Assembly: GCA_944326735.1 (NCBI GenBank)
Contig: CALVFC010000019.1
Location: 1 to 16,033, forward strand
Direction of reading: 5' to 3'
Source: an uncultured Limosilactobacillus sp.
GTDB lineage: Bacteria; Bacillota; Bacilli; Lactobacillales; Lactobacillaceae
Length of the DNA stretch: 16,033 nt
In this document: piece by piece, positions 1 through 8,198 of the stretch
Layout of the letters: every line of letters starts with the position of its first letter
Numbering within the stretch: the stretch's first letter is position 1
Program-made: the position numbers and the translations under genes
Notes under the pieces: model-generated
The model's database searches: none
Told to the model about the DNA's origin: nothing
The model's input: the letters and a program-made list of their open reading frames with translations, nothing else

Positions 1-975
1 ACAGAATTGTTCCAACATCTTAGGGTAATACTGGGACGAAATAGGGTTCCACGGGACGAGTGCTCCTTCACGAAGGGTCTTCTTCCGGTCTGGAACAACT
101 AGGTCAACATCGACTTCTAGTTTTGAACCGAGTCCCTCACATTCTGGACAGGCACCAATTGGGGCGTTAAACGAGAATAACCGTGGTTCCAATTCACCCA
201 CTGTAAATCCACAAATTGGACAAGCATACTGTTCAGAGAACGGAATTGGCTCACCACCAATCACATCCGCAATTGCGTAACCGTCACTCAAACGCAAAGC
301 AGCTTCAAAAGAATCAAACAGGCGTGAACGAATCCCATCCTTAACAATAATCCGGTCAACGACCACGTTTACACGGTGTTTCTTGTTCTTGTCTAACTCT
401 GGGACCTCATCCAAGTCATAAGTTTCACCATCAACCTGGACCCGGACAAATCCCTCGCGCTTGATTTTTTCAAAAACTTTCTTTTGGGTGCCCTTCTTGT
501 CACGGACAATTGGTGACAATATTTGTAACTTAGTCCGTTCCGGGAGCTGCAAAACACGATCAACCATTTGATCCGGAGTTTGACTACTAATTGGAATATG
601 GTCATTAGGACAAATCGGGGTCCCCACTCGTGCCCAGAGAAGCCGCAAGAAGTCATTAATTTCGGTGACCGTACCAACAGTTGACCGCGGGTTATGTGAC
701 GTTGTCTTCTGGTCAATGGAAATTGCTGGTGATAGTCCTTCAATGGAGTCCACATCTGGTTTATCCATCTGTCCTAAAAATTGACGCGCATAGGCGGACA
801 GACTTTCAACATAGCGCCGCTGCCCTTCAGCATATAGGGTATCAAAGGCGAGCGAGCTCTTACCGGATCCTGATAAACCGGTAATCACTACCAATTTATT
901 TTTGGGAATCGTTACATTGATATTTTTGAGGTTATGGGCACGTGCACCACGAATGATGATTTTGTTATTGGCCAC
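1..975 (-). CDS. uvrA: UvrABC excinuclease subunit A (5' part; runs off left edge)
   Basis: This is the DNA-damage-recognition ATPase of nucleotide excision repair, which loads UvrB onto lesions. I translated the minus strand from 975 to 1: 325 codons without a stop, about the first third of the protein. Visible are the ABC Walker A motif GLSGSGKSS (lysine at residue 39), the stretch [20 protein letters not shown], the signature-like [13 protein letters not shown], and the first zinc module CPIC...CPEC (Cys 252, 255, 276, 279; C-X2-C-X20-C-X2-C). I chose the GTG at 975-973 because GGAGG at 983-987 sits 7 nt before it and the protein then begins M-A-N-N-K, the usual lactobacillar UvrA N-terminus. 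An in-frame ATG at 981-979 lies only one base from that SD and is unlikely to be used. uvrB ends 12 bases upstream, so the two are co-transcribed. The C-terminal two thirds lie outside the window. Confidence 0.97.
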   Translation of the reverse strand, partial: MANNKIIIRGARAHNLKNINVTIPKNKLVVITGLSGSGKSSLAFDTLYAEGQRRYVESLSAYARQFLGQMDKPDVDSIEGLSPAISIDQKTTSHNPRSTVGTVTEINDFLRLLWARVGTPICPNDHIPISSQTPDQMVDRVLQLPERTKLQILSPIVRDKKGTQKKVFEKIKREGFVRVQVDGETYDLDEVPELDKNKKHRVNVVVDRIIVKDGIRSRLFDSFEAALRLSDGYAIADVIGGEPIPFSEQYACPICGFTVGELEPRLFSFNAPIGACPECEGLGSKLEVDVDLVVPDRKKTLREGALVPWNPISSQYYPKMLEQFC

Positions 976-982
976 GTTCATT

Positions 983-987
983 CCTCC
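983..987 (-). promoter_or_regulatory. uvrA ribosome binding site (decides GTG start)
   Basis: GGAGG on the minus strand lies between the uvrB stop (990-988) and uvrA. Its spacing is 7 nt to the GTG at 975, but only 1 nt to the ATG at 981, so it supports the GTG. Confidence 0.8.
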
Positions 988-3024
988 TTACTTACCGTGC
1001 TTTACTTTTTTACCACTCATCTGACTTTGTAATTCCATCACAGTATCACGAAGCGTTGCCGCCTGCTCAAAGTCCAGTCGCTTAGCAGCGGCCCGCATCT
1101 GCTCAGTCAGTTCTTCCACCATGTTCTCCTGAGCAGTATGACTCAACTTAGCAAAGTCCTTCGTGGTAAATTCAGTATCAGTTTCTTTTTCACCACTATC
1201 AGCACTCTTCTTCGTTGCAGAAATGGCTTCTTGAATTGGCTTAATAATTGTCTTTGGTGTAATACCGTGCTTCTTGTTGTAAGCCTGTTGGATCTTACGC
1301 CGCCGGGCAGTTTCGTCAATGGCCTTTTGCATCGAATCAGTGACCGTATCAGCATACATAATAACGGCCCCATGAGCGTTCCGCGCTGCCCGACCAATCG
1401 TCTGAATCAATGACCGTTCGTTCCGCAAGAACCCTTCCTTGTCAGCATCCAAAATGGCAACCAACGATACTTCTGGCACATCCAGTCCTTCCCGCAATAG
1501 GTTGATCCCAACCAGCACATCAAACTTACCTAACCGTAAGTCGCGGATAATTTGCGTCCGTTCCAAAGTTTTAATATCGGAGTGCAGGTACTTAACCTTC
1601 AAGCCGAGGTCCTTCAGGTAATCGGTCAAGTCTTCCGACATCTTCTTGGTCAAGGTCGTCACGAAGACCCGCTCATGCTTTTCAACCCGTTTATTAATTT
1701 CAGCCACCAGGTCATCGATCTGCCCCATCACTGGCCGCACCTCAATTGTTGGATCCAACAGTCCAGTAGGCCGAATGATCTGTTGAACAACGTGGTCCGT
1801 TTGCGCTTCTTCGTATGGACCCGGTGTTGCTGACATGTAGACCACTTGATTAATATGCTTCTCAAATTCATTCAACTTGAGTGGCCGGTTGTCATAGGCA
1901 CTTGGTAGCCGGAAGCCGTAGTCCACCAACATCTTTTTCCGGGCATGGTCACCGTTGTACATCCCCCGCACCTGTGGCATTGTCTGGTGGGATTCATCTA
2001 CAACTAACAGGAAGTCCTTCGGGAAGAAATCCAGGAGCGTATAAGGTGGTTCCCCTGGTTTACGCCCATCCATATACCGTGAGTAGTTTTCAATCCCGTT
2101 ACAATAGCCCATTTCACGGAGCATTTCGATATCATAAGTGGTCCGTTGTTGCAGGCGTTCCGCCTCTAACAGTTTGCCCTCTTCCGTAAACTTATGGACT
2201 TGGGTCTTCATATCCGCCTCAATTTGTGGCAGGGCCCGGTCCATAATTTCGTCACTGGTCAAAAAGTGAGTTGCTGGGAAGATCGATACATGTTCCCGGT
2301 CACCTATCACCTCACCAGTTAATGCGTCAACGACCCGAATCCGGTCAATTTCATCACCAAAGAATTCGATTCGTAACGCCTTATCATCACGCGAGGCAGG
2401 AAATACTTCCACAACATCACCGTGAACCCGGAAACGACCCCGTTGAAAGTCGATATCGTTTCTTTCAAACTGAATATTTACCAGTTGACGAAGGAACTGG
2501 TCGCGGTCTACTTGCTGGCCAACCCGCAAGGAAACAACGTGGTTATGGTATTCACTAGGGTCCCCTAAACCAAAAATAGACGAAACGGACGCCACCACAA
2601 TCACGTCATCCCGTTCCATTAGTGAAGAGGTTGCGGAGTGCCGCAACTCATCAATTTCATCATTGATGGAAGCATCCTTTTCGATGTAAGTATCACTCGA
2701 AGGAACATATGCTTCAGGCTGGTAGTAATCATAATAGGAAACAAAGTATTCCACGGCGTTATGGGGAAAGAACTTCTTCATTTCACCATAAAGCTGTCCC
2801 GCTAAGGTTTTATTGTGGGAGAGGATTAGCGTGGGCTTATTAACGTTGGCAATGACATTGGAAATGGTGAATGTCTTACCAGTACCAGTAGCTCCCAATA
2901 GGATCTGCGCCTTTTCGCCTTTTTCGATACCGTTCGTGAGTTCTTTGATTGCTTCCGGCTGGTCACCTGTCGGTTTGTAATCAGATACCAATTCAAACGG
3001 CTTGTGTGGTTGACGATAAATCAC
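988..3024 (-). CDS. uvrB: UvrABC excinuclease subunit B
   Basis: This is the damage-verification helicase-like subunit that receives DNA from UvrA and recruits UvrC. From the GTG at 3024 the protein is 678 residues, normal for UvrB. In order: Walker A GATGTGKT (44-51), the aromatic beta-hairpin region [20 protein letters not shown] (from about 96) that clamps DNA, helicase motif II VVDESH (341-346), motif [14 protein letters not shown] (541-552), and a C-terminal UVR domain (about 633-666) that contacts UvrC. An in-frame ATG at 3042 would add six residues (MLGGLI), but AGGGGG at 3032-3037 would then lie inside the gene; it sits 7 nt before the GTG. First gene of a uvrB-uvrA operon, behind a promoter with a LexA-like box and a leader hairpin, so induction by DNA damage is likely. 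No key residue looks lost. Confidence 0.98.
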   Translation of the reverse strand: MIYRQPHKPFELVSDYKPTGDQPEAIKELTNGIEKGEKAQILLGATGTGKTFTISNVIANVNKPTLILSHNKTLAGQLYGEMKKFFPHNAVEYFVSYYDYYQPEAYVPSSDTYIEKDASINDEIDELRHSATSSLMERDDVIVVASVSSIFGLGDPSEYHNHVVSLRVGQQVDRDQFLRQLVNIQFERNDIDFQRGRFRVHGDVVEVFPASRDDKALRIEFFGDEIDRIRVVDALTGEVIGDREHVSIFPATHFLTSDEIMDRALPQIEADMKTQVHKFTEEGKLLEAERLQQRTTYDIEMLREMGYCNGIENYSRYMDGRKPGEPPYTLLDFFPKDFLLVVDESHQTMPQVRGMYNGDHARKKMLVDYGFRLPSAYDNRPLKLNEFEKHINQVVYMSATPGPYEEAQTDHVVQQIIRPTGLLDPTIEVRPVMGQIDDLVAEINKRVEKHERVFVTTLTKKMSEDLTDYLKDLGLKVKYLHSDIKTLERTQIIRDLRLGKFDVLVGINLLREGLDVPEVSLVAILDADKEGFLRNERSLIQTIGRAARNAHGAVIMYADTVTDSMQKAIDETARRRKIQQAYNKKHGITPKTIIKPIQEAISATKKSADSGEKETDTEFTTKDFAKLSHTAQENMVEELTEQMRAAAKRLDFEQAATLRDTVMELQSQMSGKKVKHGK

Positions 3025-3030
3025 TATTAA

Positions 3031-3037
3031 TCCCCCT
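3031..3037 (-). promoter_or_regulatory. uvrB ribosome binding site (decides GTG start)
   Basis: AGGGGGA on the minus strand; the AGGGGG core is 7 nt upstream of the GTG at 3024. It lies inside the frame opened by the ATG at 3042, which argues against that ATG. Confidence 0.75.
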
Positions 3038-3042
3038 AACAT

Positions 3043-3067
3043 AAAGAAAAGGCTGGATGTTCCAGCC
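3043..3067 (-). terminator. Terminator-like hairpin in the uvrB leader
   Basis: Read on the minus strand: a perfect 7-bp stem GGCTGGA / TCCAGCC with loop ACA (3051-3067), followed at once by TTTTCTTT (3050-3043). The flank on the + strand is not T-rich, so it would work only toward uvrB. No minus-strand gene lies upstream for it to terminate. It falls about 12 nt after the predicted start of the uvrB transcript and about 20 bases before the uvrB start codon. It may attenuate uvrBA, block spurious antisense transcription, or stabilise the mRNA 5' end. The structure is visible; the function is inferred. Confidence 0.6.
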
Positions 3068-3085
3068 CCGATATTCGCTGCATTT

Positions 3086-3114
3086 ATTTTATCATCAGAA
3101 CATGCATTCGTCTA
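3086..3114 (-). promoter_or_regulatory. uvrB promoter
   Basis: On the minus strand, TAGACG (3114-3109, 4 of 6 to the -35 consensus) and TAAAAT (3091-3086, 5 of 6 to the -10 consensus) are separated by exactly 17 bp. The position, about 60 bases before the uvrB start, fits a vegetative sigma-A promoter. Confidence 0.6.
3097..3110 (-). promoter_or_regulatory. LexA (DinR)-type SOS box in the uvrB promoter
   Basis: CGAATGCATGTTCT on the minus strand matches 12 of 14 positions of the Bacillus-type LexA consensus CGAACRNRYGTTYC. It lies inside the spacer between the proposed -35 and -10, where bound repressor would block RNA polymerase. uvrBA is an established SOS operon in Bacillus, so the role is expected. 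LexA itself is not in this window. Confidence 0.65.
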
Positions 3115-3119
3115 TTGAA

Positions 3120-3150
3120 ACAAATTCGTCCATCATCTGGGTGAATTTGT
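3120..3150. repeat. Perfect 8-bp inverted repeat between divergent promoters
   Basis: ACAAATTC (3120-3127) and GAATTTGT (3143-3150) are exact reverse complements separated by 15 bases. The repeat lies just upstream of the uvrB -35 and about 40 bases upstream of the -35 of the divergent gene. There is no T-tract, so it is not a terminator; a regulator binding site is possible but I recognise no family. Confidence 0.45.
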
Positions 3151-3192
3151 CTAATCTATCGACTAATTGTCTTCTTTGACCGGGAAACTTTA

Positions 3193-3220
3193 TTGCCCGT
3201 ACCTGGTGATTCGATATAAT
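3193..3220 (+). promoter_or_regulatory. Promoter of the LTA-synthase-family gene
   Basis: TTGCCC (3193-3198, 4 of 6) and a perfect TATAAT (3215-3220) with a 16-bp spacer. Transcription would start near 3227, about 30 bases before the ATG at 3258. The ribosome site before the gene is weak (AGGA at 3250-3253, 4 nt from the ATG). Confidence 0.65.
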
Positions 3221-3257
3221 AGATAAGTATGTAATTTTTTAAAGAAAGTAGGATTCT

Positions 3258-6185
3258 ATGTTTCACCATTTAGCTCACTACAAAGTACATTGGTACACAG
3301 CCCTTGCTAGCCTAATGGCAACAATTTGCTTTGTCGGTACAGTTGGCCAAACTCTCACTAGCATGCAGGCTGGCTGGCCGTTTGTTGGTTGGTGGATGCT
3401 GAAAACATTTGCTGCGGGTAGCGTTCTCCTGATTCCCATCATGATTGGTTACCAGCAGCATTATCACCCCAAACGACAAGGGATCCTCCTCCTAGCGTGG
3501 CTCGTTGGTTTAGTAACCTTCACCTGGGCTCATTACACAACTCAACCCGTGGTCAATGCCAGTCAACGGTCACCTGAATTATACGTTGTTCAGCAGGTAT
3601 TTATTACCTGGCTGTTATCAACGATCCTAGTTTGGGCGGCCCCATACCTCCACCATCTCTTTCATCGGTGGTCAATTCAGCAACGGCGACGCTGGCTGTT
3701 GATCATCACCGGTGCATTCCTCATTTTGAACTTTGTCAACGGTTATGATGCCTTTGGTTTCCACCGAGGGAATAGTTTGATTTGGTTTGGCTATCTTTTT
3801 GCGATTGGTGATTGGCTTGCCAACGACCAGCGCTGGCTCAAGCGATGGTCCCCTTTCAGGTATGGCTGCTTAACCGGGCTTTTGTTCTTATCCAGTACAG
3901 TTGTTACTTGGCTTAACATGAACAATGTCGTTTATAGTCCCCACAGTGGTTTAACTCCTAATAACCACTACCTGTTAGCAATTAATCCCTACCAGCCTTT
4001 CATGCTAATTACCTGCATGTTACTGGTAACGTGGGTCAGCACTAGTCATCAGGAAGCCCAGGCTGCTTGGCGAGCCAACGATACCTTCCAGGGGATCCTT
4101 ACCCTCAATTTGCTTGGCCTACCAATGGCTTTTACGCCCTTCCTGGTGAACCATTTCTCATGGACAAGTGGATTAATTCTCAGTATCGTGTTATGGGCAA
4201 TTTTACAAGGCTTAACAATCGTGATTATCCGCTTCAGTCCGCAGTGGCAGCTGTCACTGGGCATCAGCCAGGTTAATCACTACCTATTAAAAGGCTGGCG
4301 ACGGTATTGGCCCTTGCTGCTAACCTTTCTGCTTTTGTGGCTGATGACATTAATTTCCTTCGCCCTGTTGTGGAACGGTAATTGGACGATGGTGCAATGG
4401 GTCATGACTGAACGGATCAAGATTGTGCTGGTCAACGTGGCGATTTCCTTTGCCATCACAATTATCATTATGGCAATTACTAATCACTGGTGGATTGCCA
4501 CGGGAATTAGTGTCATCTTCTACGCCGGCTGGATCGTTGCCTCGATGCTTAAGATTGCCGCGCGAAATGAGCCCATCATTCCCACGGACCTGTCCACATT
4601 AGCTGCCCCGGGGGCAATGCTGGGGATGGTAAGTAAGTCCGTAATCGTCATTGTTCTTCTGGCCCTCATCGTGGTGATGGCCCTGGCTGCCTGGATCGAA
4701 CACTGGGCAGGTAAAAATACCCGTTTTTCCATTAGTGGCCGGATTATCACCGCAGTGTTGGCCGTCGCCTACCTGTTCAGCTTCACGCTGGCAAACCACA
4801 GTAGTTCCATTATTTATAAGCAGTTGCAAAACATGGACGATATTCCCTACTTTTACTCCCAGCTGCGCGGTGCCAAACTGAACGGTACCCTGCTTCAGTT
4901 TGCTAATAACATCGACGTTCACACGATGAATAAGCCCCATGGCTACTCCCGTGCTACCATGATGCATATCGCTAAGAAGTATCAACGAGAAGGTGCCACT
5001 ATTAACCGGCAACGCCTTCATAACTCAGTGGGCCACCAAAACCTGGTCTTCGTTTTAAGTGAAAGTTATTCAGATCCTGCTCGTGTCCCCGGGCTTAAAA
5101 TTCACGGGGGCGACCCCATCCCATACTTACATAAGCTCAAGAAGCATTCCACCAGTGGGCTAATGCTCAGCTCTGGTTACGGGGGAGGTACAGCCAACAT
5201 GGAATACCAGGCACTAACGGGGCTGTCGATTGCCAACTTCTCACCAACAATGCCGACCCCTTATTCGCAATTAGTACCATACCAAAAACGGGCCTTTGCG
5301 ATTAATCAACTGTTCCCCTACAGCATTGGCATCCACCCATTCACGGCCAACCTATACAGTCGCAAGGCCGTTTACCGGAAGTTTGGTTTCAATAAGTTTT
5401 ATCACTTTGATGGCGGTGCAAAGATTACTTATACAAAGAAGATTCAGAATAGTCCACGGGTTAGTGATGATTCGGCATATAAGGAAATTTCATTAAACCT
5501 GCAACGGCAACCACATGGGAAGTTCATTCAGATGGCAACGATGCAGAACCATATGCCATACGATCCCAGCTACTACCATGAGCGCCAATTCAAGGTCAGT
5601 GGCAAGGGTTACAACAACCCTGACCAGCAGGCCCAGATTGAAACTTACATTCAAGGAATCCATTACACGGACGCGGCATTACGTTCGTGGATTAAGCAGC
5701 TGGATGAAATGAAACAACCAGTAACCGTGGTTTGGTACGGTGACCACCTACCAGGAATTTACCATGGCTTACCAATGGGCAAGTATGGTGTTCCTCTGCA
5801 TGAAACAGACTACTTTATCTACAGCAACCCCGCTGCCCAGAAGCTAAACCGTACTAAATTTACCCATCGCTATAAGCTTGTGTCGCCAAACAACTTTGGT
5901 GCACTGGCCCTCGAGCAAATGAACGTGAAGGTCTCACCATACTTTGCCCTGTTAACGAAGGTTGCCCATGATATTCCGGCAACATCATTGCCGACAAATG
6001 GGACATCCAAGAATAACGCTGCTCACCAGAGCGGTCGCGACTTTATCAATGACCAAGGTAAACATGTTCATCTAAACAAACAGCAACGACAACTCTTTCA
6101 CGATTATCAACTAGTTCAATATGACCTCATTGCTGGTCACCACTATTTGTTGCATAATGCATTCCTGAAAGAGGTCGCCAAGTAA
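3258..6185 (+). CDS. Large polytopic LTA-synthase-family (sulfatase-fold) membrane transferase
   Basis: A 975-residue membrane protein with an extracellular alkaline-phosphatase/sulfatase-fold domain of the LTA synthase type. These enzymes usually move glycerol-phosphate from phosphatidylglycerol to a lipid or glycan acceptor outside the membrane. Residues 1 to about 340 hold many hydrophobic segments (roughly eight). About 345-515 hold five more, matching the five-helix part of ordinary LtaS, and about 594-900 form the catalytic domain. Expected metal and nucleophile residues are present: Glu602 (VLSES), Thr645 (GGGTAN), Asp829-His830 (WYGDH), plus His765 (QNHMPYDP), His693 and Arg702. By memory of S. 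aureus LtaS, Trp354 is replaced by Tyr700 and Ser480 by Ile834. The C-terminal 630 residues thus equal a whole LtaS, and the N-terminus is extra. It is the only + strand gene, with its own promoter and terminator. It is probably not the housekeeping LtaS; the substrate is unknown. Confidence 0.85.
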   Translation: MFHHLAHYKVHWYTALASLMATICFVGTVGQTLTSMQAGWPFVGWWMLKTFAAGSVLLIPIMIGYQQHYHPKRQGILLLAWLVGLVTFTWAHYTTQPVVNASQRSPELYVVQQVFITWLLSTILVWAAPYLHHLFHRWSIQQRRRWLLIITGAFLILNFVNGYDAFGFHRGNSLIWFGYLFAIGDWLANDQRWLKRWSPFRYGCLTGLLFLSSTVVTWLNMNNVVYSPHSGLTPNNHYLLAINPYQPFMLITCMLLVTWVSTSHQEAQAAWRANDTFQGILTLNLLGLPMAFTPFLVNHFSWTSGLILSIVLWAILQGLTIVIIRFSPQWQLSLGISQVNHYLLKGWRRYWPLLLTFLLLWLMTLISFALLWNGNWTMVQWVMTERIKIVLVNVAISFAITIIIMAITNHWWIATGISVIFYAGWIVASMLKIAARNEPIIPTDLSTLAAPGAMLGMVSKSVIVIVLLALIVVMALAAWIEHWAGKNTRFSISGRIITAVLAVAYLFSFTLANHSSSIIYKQLQNMDDIPYFYSQLRGAKLNGTLLQFANNIDVHTMNKPHGYSRATMMHIAKKYQREGATINRQRLHNSVGHQNLVFVLSESYSDPARVPGLKIHGGDPIPYLHKLKKHSTSGLMLSSGYGGGTANMEYQALTGLSIANFSPTMPTPYSQLVPYQKRAFAINQLFPYSIGIHPFTANLYSRKAVYRKFGFNKFYHFDGGAKITYTKKIQNSPRVSDDSAYKEISLNLQRQPHGKFIQMATMQNHMPYDPSYYHERQFKVSGKGYNNPDQQAQIETYIQGIHYTDAALRSWIKQLDEMKQPVTVVWYGDHLPGIYHGLPMGKYGVPLHETDYFIYSNPAAQKLNRTKFTHRYKLVSPNNFGALALEQMNVKVSPYFALLTKVAHDIPATSLPTNGTSKNNAAHQSGRDFINDQGKHVHLNKQQRQLFHDYQLVQYDLIAGHHYLLHNAFLKEVAK

Positions 6186-6204
6186 AATAGAATTTCAGAT
6201 GACA

Positions 6205-6248
6205 AAAGGTCCTGAGGATTCGGTTATTCCGAAAACCTCAGGACCTTT
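6205..6248. terminator. Bidirectional intrinsic terminator
   Basis: A 13-bp perfect stem, AAAGGTCCTGAGG (6205-6217) with CCTCAGGACCTTT (6236-6248), whose loop holds a second small stem TTCGG/CCGAA. A-rich and T-rich flanks on the two sides make it usable from both strands, so it serves both the LTA-synthase-family gene (+) and the convergent pgm gene (-). A weaker CAGG/CCTG hairpin followed by TTTTT at 6259-6279 may act as a backup on the + strand. Confidence 0.85.
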
Positions 6249-6284
6249 ATTGATATTTCAGGGCTCCCATCCTGTTTTTAATTG

Positions 6285-8012
6285 TTAATCTTCAGCAAAG
6301 TCTGCCAAAGCCTTGGCAAATTGGTTTAACTTATCGTTAGCCTTGTCTGGATCATCAGCACTCGTACCAATGTAGAACTTCAGCTTTGGTTCCGTTCCTG
6401 ATGGCCGAATAGCAATCCAGGTCTCATCATCTAAGACATACCGCAAAACATTTGATTCAGGAATACCTAATTCAGAAACCGTACCGTCAGCAGCGGTCTT
6501 TGTGTTGTTTGAGAAGTCTTCCGTAACGACAACCTTGTGACCCGCAAATTCCTTTGGTGCTTCTTCACGGAACTTCTTCATCAAAGCGGCCATCTTAGCA
6601 GGTCCATCAACACCTGGGTACATGTTGGCAACCGTCCGTTCACGGAAGTAACCGTACTTCTTGAACAGTTCTTGGACACCATCGTACAAGGTCATGTTGC
6701 GACTCCGGTAGTAAGCAGCTACTTCGGCCAAGAGAGTCAGTGATTGGATAGCATCCTTATCACGAACGAATGGCTTGATCAGGTAACCGTAACTTTCTTC
6801 GAAACCAAACATGAAAGTGTGGTCGGCTTTGCCAGTTTCGTATTGGTGAATTTGGTCAGCAATCCACTTGAAACCGGTCAAAACGTTGATCATCTTCACA
6901 CCGTAGTCGGCCGCAATCTTGGCAGCAAAGTTAGTGGAAACAATGGACTTAACTGCCGCAGCATTCTTTGGCAGCGTTCCTGCTTGCTTGTGAGCTTCCA
7001 AGATGTAGTGGAGCATTACAGATGCGATTTGGTTACCGGTCAATAATTGGTATTCACCATTTGGTTGACGAACGGCACACCCAAGGCGGTCAGCATCGGG
7101 GTCCGTAGCAATCAGAACATCAGCATCAATTTGCTTTCCTAACTTGATGGAACGAACGAATGCTTCAGGGAATTCTGGGTTTGGATGCTTCAAACCTGGG
7201 AAGTCACCATTTGGTTGGGCTTCAGTTGGTTCGATGGTGAAGTTCGTAAAACCAGCTTGACGCAGGGCCCGTTCACCCAGCATTCGACCAGTTCCGCACA
7301 ATGGGGTAAAGACAAACTTCATATCCTTACCGTACTTTTGTGCCAATTCATGGTTAATAGTAACTTGCTTGGCATTAGCCAAGTATGCTGCATCAACGTC
7401 TTCACCAATAATGGTTTCAGTACCGTTATCGAGCAATTCTTGTTCGTCGGCCAACCTGATATCAAAAATATCAGAAATCTTCCGAATGTAGGAAGTCATT
7501 TGGTCAGATTCCTTTGGTGGCATCTGACCACCGTCTTCACCGTAAATCTTGTAGCCATTGTATTCCTTTGGGTTGTGACTAGCAGTGATCATAATACCAG
7601 CGTAGGTGTGCAAGTGACGAACCGCAAACGATAATTCAGGGGTTGGGCGCAAATTATCGTAAATGTAGGTCTTAATACCATGAGCACCTAAAACACGGGC
7701 GGAATCATGGGCAAATTGACGAGAATGGTGACGGGAGTCGTAACCAATAGCGACACCGCGTTGCTTGACTTCATCCCCCAAGGATTCCATCAAAGTAGCC
7801 AATCCTTCAGTTGCTTGACGGACAGTGTACACGTTCATCCGGTTAATTCCGGGACCCATTAAGCCTCGCATTCCGGCCGTACCAAAAGACATTGGGGCAT
7901 AAAAGGCATCCTCAATTTCCTTATCGTCAGTCATTGCATCTAATTCATCTTTTAAGTCTTGCTCTAAGTCTGTACGATTCTTCCAAACTTGGTAAGTATC
8001 TTTCCAGCTCAT
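6285..8012 (-). CDS. pgm: Alpha-phosphoglucomutase (PgcA-type phosphohexomutase)
   Basis: A 575-residue cytosolic enzyme interconverting glucose-6-phosphate and glucose-1-phosphate. The four phosphohexomutase loops are intact: catalytic phosphoserine ITASHNP (Ser145), metal loop DPDADR (304-309), sugar-binding loop GFEESYG (403-409) and phosphate loop RPSGTEPK (536-543). Length and the MSFGTAGMRG motif near residue 41 fit the Gram-positive PgcA-like branch rather than short phosphoglucosamine mutases (GlmM, about 450 residues). The start is supported by a GGGGAG ribosome site near 8020-8025. The gene is monocistronic in appearance: the trxB terminator lies upstream and the bidirectional terminator follows. 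With galU 1.3 kb away it forms the route to UDP-glucose, used for glycolipid anchors and glycans. Confidence 0.96.
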   Translation of the reverse strand: MSWKDTYQVWKNRTDLEQDLKDELDAMTDDKEIEDAFYAPMSFGTAGMRGLMGPGINRMNVYTVRQATEGLATLMESLGDEVKQRGVAIGYDSRHHSRQFAHDSARVLGAHGIKTYIYDNLRPTPELSFAVRHLHTYAGIMITASHNPKEYNGYKIYGEDGGQMPPKESDQMTSYIRKISDIFDIRLADEQELLDNGTETIIGEDVDAAYLANAKQVTINHELAQKYGKDMKFVFTPLCGTGRMLGERALRQAGFTNFTIEPTEAQPNGDFPGLKHPNPEFPEAFVRSIKLGKQIDADVLIATDPDADRLGCAVRQPNGEYQLLTGNQIASVMLHYILEAHKQAGTLPKNAAAVKSIVSTNFAAKIAADYGVKMINVLTGFKWIADQIHQYETGKADHTFMFGFEESYGYLIKPFVRDKDAIQSLTLLAEVAAYYRSRNMTLYDGVQELFKKYGYFRERTVANMYPGVDGPAKMAALMKKFREEAPKEFAGHKVVVTEDFSNNTKTAADGTVSELGIPESNVLRYVLDDETWIAIRPSGTEPKLKFYIGTSADDPDKANDKLNQFAKALADFAED

Positions 8013-8044
8013 CTTAGTGCTCCCCTCTTATTTAATCTGGTAAC

Positions 8045-8050
8045 AGTATA
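8045..8050 (-). promoter_or_regulatory. Possible -10 element for pgm
   Basis: TATACT on the minus strand, about 33 bases before the pgm start codon. No convincing -35 is seen 16-18 bases upstream, so this is a weak suggestion. Confidence 0.3.
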
Positions 8051-8114
8051 CCGCATTCTCAATTCATTGTGCGCCTTTACCTGATTGTTTTACTAAAGTT
8101 TTACTAGAAAGGAA

Positions 8115-8157
8115 CAAAAAAGCCGCGAAGACTAGTGAACTAGCTAGTTTCCCCGGC
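8115..8157 (-). terminator. trxB intrinsic terminator
   Basis: On the minus strand, GCCGGGGAAACTAG (8157-8144) pairs with CTAGTCTTCGCGGC (8135-8122), with two mismatches and one G-U pair, around an 8-base loop. A run of six T follows (8121-8116). It lies about 40 bases past the trxB stop and separates trxB from pgm. Confidence 0.8.
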
Positions 8158-8198
8158 AAATTGTTTATTAGTAAAGTGAAACGGTATTGCCCCTGAAA

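Noticed and set aside
393..755. Open frame of 120 codons on the minus strand inside uvrA
   Set aside because: It is out of frame with uvrA, whose frame is continuous and carries all expected motifs.
4599..5021. Open frame of 140 codons on the minus strand opposite the LTA-synthase-family gene
   Set aside because: Antisense shadow with no ribosome site or domain; the + strand frame has clear family motifs.
6259..6279. Second small hairpin with T-tract after the LTA-synthase-family gene
   Set aside because: The stem is only 4-5 bp; kept as a possible backup in the note on the main terminator, not as its own feature.
7185..7634. Open frame of 149 codons on the + strand opposite pgm
   Set aside because: It lies wholly antisense to a well-conserved gene and its translation has no recognisable domain; it is a shadow of pgm codon usage.
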